Source: Candidatus Reidiella endopervernicosa (lineage in GTDB: Bacteria > Pseudomonadota > Gammaproteobacteria > GCF-013343005). From it: DNA of 64,000 nucleotides. Of this stretch, positions 55,962 to 64,000 are shown in pieces. The stretch covers positions 496,001 through 560,000 of the forward strand of contig NZ_CP054491.1 in NCBI RefSeq assembly GCF_013343005.1, written 5' to 3'. Below the pieces are notes generated by a model. The model was given only the letters and a program-made list of their open reading frames with translations, was not told the DNA's origin and made no database searches. The translations under genes were made by a program, and so were the position numbers. The first letter of the stretch is position 1. Every line of letters starts with the position of its first letter.

Positions 55962-57878
55962 ATGGAGATTGACCAGACAGGCCGACGCACACGCAACCGA
56001 TTTGCACTGCTAATCGCTGCCACCCTGCTACTCACCCAGCTCGCGGCCGCCTCAGGTCTGTTGCAGTTGATTGAAAACAGCTACTCCGATCTCTGGCACC
56101 GCATCGCCGGTCTGCGCCACACCCCCGAACACACCGTTCTGATCACCATTGATGAGGCCACACTCAACGCCTACCGCGATGAACCGCTGGCGTTCTGGTC
56201 ACCACAGATCGCCAAGGCGAGTCAGGTCCTGCGTGAGAGTGGGGTGGCGATTGTCGGTCTCGATATGATGTTCTCGATTAGCCCAGAGCAGTGGCTACGC
56301 AAACATCAGGGCACAATCGATAGCGGCATTGCCACCTACGACCTTCCGATCCGAAACGAGATCTCTACCGGTCGACTGGTGATGGTCAGCTCCAGACAGC
56401 AGAGTAGCGACGGTTTCGATGAACTACTGCTACCCGCCTCAGACTATCTACTCGCCGTTCCCGATTTCGATCTCAATACCCATCTTGGCCTCGCCGACCT
56501 GCTCTCCGACCTCGATGGTGGCGTGCGCCACTTCAATCTTGCACCCGAGTTAAAGCTACGCAGAGAGAGTGATCGCGCCGCACTACCATCACTCTCCTTC
56601 GCCACACTGCTAGCAGTACGCGCCAACGGTGCCGACGCACACAGTGCTGAGTGGTCAATCAACAATCACCTCTATAGTCGCAGTAGCGAGCAGCGTCGAA
56701 TCAGTTACAGCGGACCTCCGGGGACCATTCCGCGCGTACCTCTCATCGATCTACTGCAGGAGGGTGCTTCAAGCAAAGCAGAAATCCGCGCACTTGCCGG
56801 CAAGGTGGCCATTATCGGCGTCGCCTACGCCGGTATGAACGATGTACACAAGACGCCCTACACCACCAGCTTCATGGGCATGGGTGGTCGCTTCATGATC
56901 GGTCCAGAGATTCACGCCAACATTGTCGAGAATATGCTCAGTGGGCGTGAGCTGCATCCGCTTCCACTACCCGTCAGTATCGCCTACCAATTGCTGATGC
57001 TGCTGCTCTTTGCGTGGCTCTTCTACCTTCAGCAAAGTTCACGCGGAGCAGTGATTCTGCTGCTTGGTGCAACACTCGCCGCCGCCATCGCCTACGCTGG
57101 CTTTGTTGCTGACATCATCATTCCAGTAGCCGAACCACAGTTGGGACTTCTGCTGCTATTTCTCGGTGTACTCAGCTTTAAACACGCCTCCGAGGAACGA
57201 GAACGTGAGCGCATCACCCAACTCTTTGGTCGTTATGTCTCCGACAATGTTGTCGATCAGCTGATCGAGAGCGGCGGGGAGCCGATCCTGGGCGGCACAA
57301 CGGAGCAGATCACGGTACTGTTTAGCGATATCAGAAACTTCACCACCATCTCTGAACGACTCGATGCCCAGGAGGTGGTGGAGATGCTCAACACCTATTT
57401 CGATCGTGCCTGTGACGCCGTGCTTGAAGAGGGCGGTACGGTCGATAAGTTTATCGGTGATGCGATCATGGTACAGTTTGGTGCCCCCTACCATTTTGAA
57501 GATCACGCCGACCGGGCACTTCGAGCGGCCGTTGCAATCAAACAGGTAGCGGCCGATTTTAGGGTGTGGATGACGGGGCGTTTCCCTGAGCGTAACCTGC
57601 CTGAGTTTGCCATCGGCATCGGGCTGCACAGCGGTGAAGCGGTGATTGGCAACATCGGTTCGTCGCGCCGACTCGAGTACACGGTGATCGGCGATACAGT
57701 TAACGCCGCCTCGCGTATCGAGGGCAAAACCAAGGAACTCGGCTGCGTCATTCTCGCCAGCAGTGCTACCATCGAAAGCGCTCAGCAGAAAGTGAGCACG
57801 GGCAAGGTACAGAGGGTTTCGGTCAAGGGGAAAGCCATCGAGCTGGAGTTATACGAAGTGCTCGATACAGTGGATTAG
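55962..57878 (+). CDS. CHASE2-domain class III adenylate cyclase
   Basis: A 638-residue membrane enzyme making cAMP. An N-terminal helix (about 15-38), a large extracytoplasmic CHASE2 sensor (about 40-340), three membrane helices (about 345-410; MLLLFAWLFYLQ), and a C-terminal cyclase domain (about 425-630). Catalytic residues: metal-binding ITVLFSDIRNFT and KFIGDAIM, substrate-binding VDKFIGD and YTVIGDTVNAASRIEG. The key lysine and threonine/aspartate favour ATP over GTP. It lies 14 bases before the FecR-like gene, same direction, so one operon. Confidence 0.92.
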   Translation: MEIDQTGRRTRNRFALLIAATLLLTQLAAASGLLQLIENSYSDLWHRIAGLRHTPEHTVLITIDEATLNAYRDEPLAFWSPQIAKASQVLRESGVAIVGLDMMFSISPEQWLRKHQGTIDSGIATYDLPIRNEISTGRLVMVSSRQQSSDGFDELLLPASDYLLAVPDFDLNTHLGLADLLSDLDGGVRHFNLAPELKLRRESDRAALPSLSFATLLAVRANGADAHSAEWSINNHLYSRSSEQRRISYSGPPGTIPRVPLIDLLQEGASSKAEIRALAGKVAIIGVAYAGMNDVHKTPYTTSFMGMGGRFMIGPEIHANIVENMLSGRELHPLPLPVSIAYQLLMLLLFAWLFYLQQSSRGAVILLLGATLAAAIAYAGFVADIIIPVAEPQLGLLLLFLGVLSFKHASEERERERITQLFGRYVSDNVVDQLIESGGEPILGGTTEQITVLFSDIRNFTTISERLDAQEVVEMLNTYFDRACDAVLEEGGTVDKFIGDAIMVQFGAPYHFEDHADRALRAAVAIKQVAADFRVWMTGRFPERNLPEFAIGIGLHSGEAVIGNIGSSRRLEYTVIGDTVNAASRIEGKTKELGCVILASSATIESAQQKVSTGKVQRVSVKGKAIELELYEVLDTVD

Positions 57879-57892
57879 TTGGAGGTCTACCG

Positions 57893-58555
57893 ATGTTGAA
57901 TGTCTTACGCGTTGCATGTGCACTTTTCATCTCTCTGCTGATTACCGGCACTGCCTGGGCCGAACCAGATCCGGGTGCCTTTGTGACTCGCAGCAGCGGT
58001 AGCGTCAATTTTCACACTGAAGGGACGGCCGCAGCACCGCTGCCACCCTTCGCCAAGATATTCTCCGGCACCCAGGTCTCTATCGGAGCCGACAGCAAAC
58101 TGCAGTTAGTCTATCTGCAGAACGGTCGTCAGGAGTTCTGGAGTGGGCCCGCTTCACTGGAAATAGGGATCGATGCGAGCAGCGCCAAGGGTGAAACCGC
58201 ATCGCCAACGATCAAGATGCTACCGCCCTATATGGTCGATGTACTGACACGCTCTCAAGATGTCATCAGCGATATCCAGTCACGTCAGGGGATGATCCGT
58301 GTTCGCTCGTTGATGACGGCACGCAAGGTGAGAAAGGCGGAGGCCAACTACACCACCATGCGAGCTGAATCGGCCGATGACGACATCACCCCGGAGATCT
58401 ACCTGCTAACCACCTACGATGAGTTGAAGGTCTATAAACGGATGGAGAGGCCGCTGCAGGAGATTCTAAAACGGCAACCCAACAACGAGGCGGCTCAGCG
58501 TCTGCACGACCAGTTCATGGCAATTCTCGAAGCCGAACAGGAAGCGCTGCAGTAG
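57893..58555 (+). CDS. Exported FecR-like protein
   Basis: A 220-residue periplasmic protein. Signal peptide residues 1-22 (VACALFISLLITGTAWA). The mature N-terminal part is FecR-like: GAFVTRSSGSVNFH, PFAKIFSGTQVSIGADSKLQLVYLQNGRQEFW, suggesting a beta-helical/peripheral domain that senses or binds in the periplasm. The C-terminal half is helical. It is coupled to the CHASE2 cyclase gene and convergent with the caspase-like gene 6 bases away. Confidence 0.8.
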   Translation: MLNVLRVACALFISLLITGTAWAEPDPGAFVTRSSGSVNFHTEGTAAAPLPPFAKIFSGTQVSIGADSKLQLVYLQNGRQEFWSGPASLEIGIDASSAKGETASPTIKMLPPYMVDVLTRSQDVISDIQSRQGMIRVRSLMTARKVRKAEANYTTMRAESADDDITPEIYLLTTYDELKVYKRMERPLQEILKRQPNNEAAQRLHDQFMAILEAEQEALQ

Positions 58556-58561
58556 CTCGGC

Positions 58562-61450
58562 TCACTCTCCCACACTCACAAGCGGAAAGTCCTCAACCTG
58601 CGACGGTGCAATCAGCTGCGGCGTCTGTGGCCCGATACGCTTGTCGCGCTGCGACTCAACAATCGGTGCCGCTCCCGCAAACAGTTCACGTAGTGTCAGC
58701 TGACCATCGGCATTGCTGTCGGACGACTCCGACATTGCCGCGAGTACCGAATGGGTGAAAAGACCATGGCGTGTGTTGGGATACTCCTGCGACTCCTCAT
58801 CCCCCTTGGAGGCGAGCATTAACGAGAAGAGTGAGGAGGCGGAGCGTTTCATCAAGGAGTGTGCCTCGAAACGTCCCTCAATATTACGCGCCTGACAGGT
58901 ATCGACCATCAGCAGACGCCGTCCAGCTGTAAGACGAAGCGACTCAAAGAAGGTGGTCCAGGGCATCAGCGACTCGATCTCCCCGCCATCAATCAACCGA
59001 TCGAGATCGGCCTCAACCGCGTCACGCGGTACAAAGTAGTAGTTACCCGCCTCATCACTAATGCCATGTGAGGCGAGAAAGAGGATCACCGTATCCTCAG
59101 GCTGCGCCTGATGAATGAAGGCGAGCGCTTCACGAATGGTTGCCCGATCCGGCTTGTTGGCACTTGCATCGTTGATCAGACGGGTATGTACACGCCTGAA
59201 CACCTTGCCGCCCCGATCACGCAGTGCCTGCTCGAACCCCTCAGCATCATTGGCGGCGTAGGCGAGTGCGGCATCCTCAGAGAGGCTGGGAAATTTATTC
59301 ACACCCACGGCGAGCAGATAGAGATCGCCCTGCTGCGGTTTGAGGTCGAGCGCCTCCGGTAGCACCAGATAGTGCTCGGCCACACCCATCGAGATACCGT
59401 TAAAGGCCTCGACCCTGATCTCGTTATGGTGTTGGCTGAGCGGTATCTCCACCACTTTACTGAACCGCTCACTCTCACTCTCAGAGAGCACTCTCTCACT
59501 GGTCGGAGTAACTGGTATGTGGTTAATAAAGACCGTTACATCCCTCATTTGCAGCGAGTTTTTCTCGGCGCTGATCTGCAGTGTCAGCACTGCATGACCC
59601 TCATGCAGCTTGACGCGACCAAGCTGCAGTCGGATGCGGGGCGGGGCGATCTTAGCCAGCTGTGAGATCTCAAATTCAGGACGGCCGACCGTGCGCTGCA
59701 GCGCGCGAGTTTTGATCCCGAGAGATTGCGTGATTGCCGCCTTGAAGAGATCGGGGCGGTAGAGGATACGATCAAACTGCACCGCACGGTGAAAATCGGG
59801 CACAACACGTTCGCCACGATTGACGTGCCAGCCGACGAAGTTATCGCCATGGATCGAGGAGATGTAATAACCACTCGGCAGCCAGGCGATCCACTCCTCT
59901 CCATCACGATGCGGGAAGTAGGCAAACAGGGGGGAGCCATCTCGCATGTCGTACCAGCGGATGGTGCCATCGGAGAGGGCCGCCACCGCTACACGACCAT
60001 CGCGACTGATATTGACCGACCACGCCACCGAGGCGAGTGCCACACTCCACTGCTCCTGCACCCGTTCATCGAGTAATCGAAGCGACCACTCTGTGCCCAA
60101 CAACAGCTGCTGGCCGTCAGGTGCTATCGCGTAACTGCGCGCCATCTCATAGTCATCAAGCGCTGGCACCTTGCCATTTATTTTCGGCCTAAAATCATCC
60201 AGCCACTGTTCAACCTTGAATCGCGCGCCACCTCGCTGCGGTGGATGAAGAGTTTCACTCACTCTGGACTCAGCAGGCTTCTGCGCCCCACCCATTAGCG
60301 CCGAGAAGTGGTGCAGCTTAGTTGTGCCCTGTTCAACCGGGTAGGCGACCGTCAGTCCATCCTCGGAGAGCAGCAGTCGCTCGCGGTCGCGACTGTAGTC
60401 GAGAATATCGGGGCCGCGAAAACTCTCGATAGAGCCATCTGCTGCGATGATTCCGAAACCGGGATCCTCGGCCGCAAAGACAATACGCCCACTGGGCATC
60501 TGCTGGATCTCAGTAATACGGTTAAGTGCGGCGGGAATCCGCTCAAGAGCCCCGCGCCCCCCCTCACTCCAGCGGTAGACCGGATTTCGCCCCGCGCCCC
60601 GGTAGTCACCGCTGGCGTAGAGGTAGTCACCCTCTGATGACCAGGTGACGGTAAAGATACTCTGCTGATCAACCAGGCCGGTTTGATCGGGATGAAACGC
60701 AAGCTCTAGATTGCGTGCCGAGACTACGGCAACGGCGGCGGCATCGACAAAACCGATCGCGATCTTTGCTGCATCGGGCGAGAAGCGGATCGATATCGGC
60801 TGCTTACCCCCCGGGATCTTGCGTCGGCCGACCAATTTGAAATCACGACTATAGAGCCGCGTCATGCCATCGAGCGAGACCGCAGCGAGGCGGCCACTGC
60901 GACTGAAATCGAGATCCATCAATTTGTCGAGATAGCCACTATCACGCGCCACCACCTTGCCATCGGCAAGGCGTACCACCGCCAGTCCGGCCCGCCCCTG
61001 CAGACCCACTGCGAGATGCGCGCCATCGGGTGACCAGGCGAGGGCGGAGATGGCGTCCTTAAACCCGTCCAGAGTGCGTACCAGCTCACCGCTAACCACA
61101 TCGAAGAGATAGATCGACGCCGCGCCATTCCAGTCCCAGCCGGTCCAGCCGGCGGCTGCAACGCTATTGCCATCGGGTGAGACGGCCAGGGCAAAGAGCT
61201 GCCCCTCATGACCACTATCGATCGGAACCCGCAGGGTGGAGAGCAGACGCTGCTCCGGCATCTGCCAGATACGGATTGTCTTGTCATCGGAGCAGCTGAT
61301 CAACCGCTGGCGCGGTGCATCGACCACCAGACGTCGGATCAGGGTGGTGTGCATACCCGTCTCGACGCGCAGGATCGGTTCAGTGGGCGGAGCAGCCTGC
61401 GCAGGTGACAGGATTGCAAACAACAGTGCACTTATTAACAGTCGCCACAT
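58562..61450 (-). CDS. Exported WD40-repeat protein with caspase-like (C14) protease domain
   Basis: A protein of about 962 residues from the ATG at 61450. Signal peptide 1-19 (WRLLISALLFAILSPAQA), then WD40-like repeats over about 25-560 (RLISCSDDKTIRIWQ; LFALAVSPDGNSVAAAGW; VAVAALSDGTIRWYD), a short beta linker, and a C-terminal caspase-like domain from about 680 (LYLLAVGVNKFPSLSEDAAL). Catalytic pair visible: histidine in VILFLASHGISD and cysteine in LLMVDTCQARN. An upstream in-frame start would abolish the signal peptide. It starts 10 bases after the stop of the haemagglutinin-like gene, so they are one operon. Orthocaspase role in the periplasm is inferred; cytoplasmic metacaspases are the usual form. 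Confidence 0.88.
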   Translation of the reverse strand: MWRLLISALLFAILSPAQAAPPTEPILRVETGMHTTLIRRLVVDAPRQRLISCSDDKTIRIWQMPEQRLLSTLRVPIDSGHEGQLFALAVSPDGNSVAAAGWTGWDWNGAASIYLFDVVSGELVRTLDGFKDAISALAWSPDGAHLAVGLQGRAGLAVVRLADGKVVARDSGYLDKLMDLDFSRSGRLAAVSLDGMTRLYSRDFKLVGRRKIPGGKQPISIRFSPDAAKIAIGFVDAAAVAVVSARNLELAFHPDQTGLVDQQSIFTVTWSSEGDYLYASGDYRGAGRNPVYRWSEGGRGALERIPAALNRITEIQQMPSGRIVFAAEDPGFGIIAADGSIESFRGPDILDYSRDRERLLLSEDGLTVAYPVEQGTTKLHHFSALMGGAQKPAESRVSETLHPPQRGGARFKVEQWLDDFRPKINGKVPALDDYEMARSYAIAPDGQQLLLGTEWSLRLLDERVQEQWSVALASVAWSVNISRDGRVAVAALSDGTIRWYDMRDGSPLFAYFPHRDGEEWIAWLPSGYYISSIHGDNFVGWHVNRGERVVPDFHRAVQFDRILYRPDLFKAAITQSLGIKTRALQRTVGRPEFEISQLAKIAPPRIRLQLGRVKLHEGHAVLTLQISAEKNSLQMRDVTVFINHIPVTPTSERVLSESESERFSKVVEIPLSQHHNEIRVEAFNGISMGVAEHYLVLPEALDLKPQQGDLYLLAVGVNKFPSLSEDAALAYAANDAEGFEQALRDRGGKVFRRVHTRLINDASANKPDRATIREALAFIHQAQPEDTVILFLASHGISDEAGNYYFVPRDAVEADLDRLIDGGEIESLMPWTTFFESLRLTAGRRLLMVDTCQARNIEGRFEAHSLMKRSASSLFSLMLASKGDEESQEYPNTRHGLFTHSVLAAMSESSDSNADGQLTLRELFAGAAPIVESQRDKRIGPQTPQLIAPSQVEDFPLVSVGE

Positions 61451-61957
61451 AGGCCTACTCTCAACGACCGAGATCTTCCTCCTGTGCCTCACCGCGACCA
61501 CCCTCAAAGACCACCACGGTGCCACTGAAGAGATCGAACAGCAGCGGTTGATCGACGGTGATCACGCCTTCCGAAGTGGAGAGCAGCTGCGGATTGAGCG
61601 AGGCGACCTCAATCACCTCAACTGAGCTGCCACCCCCATCCTGAGACTGACCGTTTTCAGCCAGCAGCTCCGCCTCGACATCGGGCTCCTCAACGAAAAT
61701 CTCGGCGAGAAGGCCTGCAGCGTCTGGTGCACTCTGGCCAGCCACACTCACGCCCCCCGGTGCACCTGGGGGCAACGCCCCCGGTACAGTCGGCGCACCC
61801 GGACCAGCGAGGGTTGGGCCTACAGGGATTGCGGGGAGTGAAGGGATAGGAAAAGGCATGCGGGCATCTGGACCCGCCGCGATAGTGGGAGTAGTCACCA
61901 CCCCGTCGCTATCGGTCACCGAGACGGAGCCCCCCCCCTCAACACCCGTCAGCCCAC

Positions 61958-62238
61958 CGGGAGTCGCTATTTTTGCGAAAGTTTGTTTTGGGCATCCAAG
62001 CCCAAGCAAACAGCAAAACTTAACGCGACCATTTATGCCTACGGCGCCCCGACCGTCCTGCGTTCGTTGCGTAATCACCTCTTCGCGGCTCTACACAACT
62101 CCTCAGTGACTCTACGCCGACATAAAGCCGCTGCTGCATCTTCTTCGTCGTCCGCTCGCGCTCTCAACTACGAATAGGCAGACGGCGTCGACTATCGGGG
62201 ACTAACCGCCCTCACTTCGCTCTCCATGGCGGTCAGCG
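61958..62238 (+). mobile_element. Dispersed ~283-bp element, copy 3
   Basis: Starts CGGGAGTCGCTATTTTTGCG (one G fewer) and ends ATGGCGGTCAGCG; CTCCTC replaces CTCCCTC inside. Antisense to the haemagglutinin gene. Subtype 1, like copy 1. Removing 283 bp (61956-62238) joins VTFL to GLTGVEGG in one frame. No target duplication (left flank CAGCCCAC, right flank GAGGAAGG). Confidence 0.88.
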
Positions 62239-63661
62239 GAGGAAGGTGACCTGACCGGCGGGAGCGGCGATGGAGATAGCCCCTTCGGCGCGTGCTTCAT
62301 ACATTGTGATACTGCCACTGTCTGCCTGTATCAGCAGCGAGGCGACTCCGAGATTGGTCGGATTCCAGAGGTTGCGCTCCGGTGTCTCGACACTGACGTT
62401 GTAACCGATGGTCGCACCGATATCGATATCACCACCGGTCGATGTAATCGAGACCGCACCAGTGGTCTCGATCTGGTCGAGCGAAACATCGTTGCCAGCA
62501 GCGAGGGTGAAATTCTGCGTTAGCTGCAGTGGATCGATCGTCGCGTCGGCATCAGCCAGGCTGTAGGAGACGTGAGTATCGGGAAGGATGATGTCGTGTG
62601 CCGCCGTCACGCTCATACCGCCGGTCCCCTCAATCCAGATCATATTCTCTACCAGCACATCACTCACCGCTGAGGGCGTCCAGCTCGGGCTCCAGCTCGG
62701 CACTGCCACACCCGCCACCGTCACACCGTCCAGCGTCGCGTAGGGGTCGTATCCGGCGGAGAGGGTGAGACTGTCGGCCTGCACCGAGATGTCGACCACC
62801 GCTGTAACACTGGTATCGGGGAACTCGACCAGCGAGGCGGTGGTACCGATGGTCACATCGCGCCCCGCCATGGCGATCACATCTCCCACCAGCACCATCC
62901 CACCGAGATCGGTATCACGACCGGCATAGAACTCACCATTGCCAACCTGACCACCCATGACGATATCGTCCTTGGCGATCACCATCAGATGGCTTGGATT
63001 GGAGACTGCCAGATTGGTCACCGAGCCGTTGGCAGAGAGGGCGTCGATGTTATTGGCATGTCCGGTTGTGAAGTCTGTAATTCCGCTATATCCCGCCAGA
63101 TCGACCTCATCGGGATAACCAAATTTCGAAATAATCGGATCATCGAACTCATCGTAGCCAAGAATGCCCGAGCGGCTCTCCTGTATCTGTCCCCCACTAA
63201 TCTCACCTGCGGTGGAGAGGATAGTCAGATTGCCACCGGTGCGAACCACAGAGGGGGTGATATCGCCCACCGCCTGCAGCCAGATATTGCCCTCGCGGGC
63301 ATCGATATCACTGATCGCATAGGTATTGAGCAGAATATCGGCTTCGGGATCTATGGTCTGATTTTGCGCAATCCCCCCCGCACCCGCATAGATAGAGATA
63401 TCACCGCTGTCGGTATAGATGCGCTGGTCGACCTGTACCGCATCTCCGGCACTGATCATCACCTCACCGGTGGTATCGGGGATGGTCTGCGCAACGGTAA
63501 CCGAACCGTTGGTTGAGACCAGATTGAGTAGCCCGGTGGTGAAGTAACCGGTGAGGATATCGTCATTAACACCCGCCGGTGCGGGGCCATTGTTCAGGTC
63601 GTTGTAGGAGGCGATGGTCAGCGTTCCGCTACCGGCATTAACCTGCAGAGCGTCAGGCAGG

Positions 63662-63944
63662 CGCTGACCGCCATGGATAGCGAAGCGAAGGCGGTTAGTC
63701 CCCGATAGTCGACGCCGTCTGCCTATTCGTAGTTGAGAGCGCGAGCGAACGACGAAGAAGATGCAGCAGCGGCTTTATGTCGGCGTAGAGTCACTGAGGG
63801 AGTTGTGTAGAGCCGCGAAGAGGTGATTACGCAACGAACGCAGGACGTCGGGGCGCCGTAGGCATAAACGGTCGCGTTAAGTATTTGCCGCTTGCTTGGG
63901 CTTGGATGCCCAAAACAAGCTTCCGCAAAAATAGCGACTCCCCG
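63662..63944 (-). mobile_element. Dispersed ~283-bp element, copy 4
   Basis: Same sequence on the minus strand: starts CGGGGAGTCGCTATTTTTGC at 63944 and ends GGTCAGCG at 63662. Sense to the haemagglutinin gene. Subtype 2, like copy 2, with several private changes in the left hairpin region (GCGGAAGCTTG, CAAGCGGC) that keep or strengthen the stem: T-to-C on one arm is matched by A-to-G on the other. Removing 284 bp (63661-63944) gives PPCTIT-LPDALQVNAG. Confidence 0.87.
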
Positions 63945-64000
63945 AGTGATAGTGCAGGGTGGTGTGGCACAGTTATCGGCCAGTGCCAGTGTGGTGCCGG

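Larger units (their letters stand above)
61461..64000 (-). pseudogene. Very large filamentous-haemagglutinin-like surface protein, twice interrupted (N-terminus beyond right edge)
   Basis: The gene enters from the right edge and ends at 61461. From 63660 down to about 62239 it encodes beta-helix-like repeats (SGTLTIASYND; GGLTILSTAGEISGG-like; AAHDIILPDTHVSYSLADAD; LTQNFTLAAGNDVSLDQIET), typical of TpsA exoproteins. After repeat copy 3 it resumes GLTGVEGGGSVSVTDSDGVV, followed by a Pro-rich stretch (about 61800-61870) and an acidic C-terminal domain (VEEPDVEAELLAENG). Two copies of the 283-bp element split it, one antisense (61958) and one sense (63662). All segments remain open. It precedes the WD40-caspase gene by 10 bases. 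No TpsB partner is in the window. Confidence 0.78.

Overview
The window looks like a chromosomal contig from a gammaproteobacterium, most likely a sulfur-oxidising autotroph of the Chromatiales/Sedimenticola/Thiodiazotropha kind. This is inference: the order mnmG-rsmG-parA-parB-atpI-atpB-atpE-atpF-atpH is the gammaproteobacterial near-origin arrangement, two DsrC-family sulfur-relay proteins are present, and a glycolate oxidase operon (glcDEF) sits beside a glyoxylate aminotransferase, as expected for glycolate salvage in a CO2 fixer. No rRNA or tRNA gene was seen.

Layout. 0-7.2 kb: core genes on the minus strand (ATP synthase, chromosome partitioning, two RNA-modification enzymes). 7.3-11 kb: an Hpt/receiver protein and rapA. 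11.2-18 kb: an AT-rich island with a lipid-linked sugar cluster (HAD-UbiA fusion, small membrane protein, broken glycosyltransferase), two decayed genes (one an HNH nuclease) and about 1.3 kb without genes. 18-28.6 kb: DsrC-like protein, RNA helicase, hybrid sensor kinase, FliL-like protein and the glycolate operon. 29-32.4 kb: two diguanylate cyclases. 32.5-37.4 kb: rsgA with a structured leader, arfB, yaeQ, yeaD, yeiP. 37.4-47 kb: glycosyltransferases and many small conserved proteins. 46.8-51.4 kb: a periplasmic-type ATP-dependent DNA ligase with an in-frame stop, a dienelactone-hydrolase-like gene with frameshifts, and a c-di-GMP phosphodiesterase next to a disrupted HD-GYP gene. 51.7-55 kb: small exported proteins leading into a PepSY/two-component operon. 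56-64 kb: CHASE2 adenylate cyclase, FecR-like protein, exported WD40-caspase protein and a very large filamentous-haemagglutinin-like surface protein that runs off the right edge.

The most striking signal is a dispersed element of about 283 bp, present four times (13.7, 51.0, 62.0 and 63.7 kb). Every copy lies inside a protein-coding gene, in either orientation relative to the host, and the host reading frame is still open on both sides. It has hairpins at or near both ends, no transposase, no clear terminal inverted repeats and no obvious target duplication. It is best read as a non-autonomous, MITE-like or IS200/IS605-like mobile element that seems to prefer genes.

The second strong signal is the 56-64 kb locus, which joins cAMP synthesis, a periplasmic FecR-like protein, an exported caspase-like protease with a WD40 sensor, and an adhesin. 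A quality warning applies: several otherwise intact genes (diguanylate cyclase, dienelactone hydrolase, HNH nuclease, an unknown gene) are broken only by single missing bases at short homopolymers, so some apparent pseudogenes may be sequencing or assembly errors.
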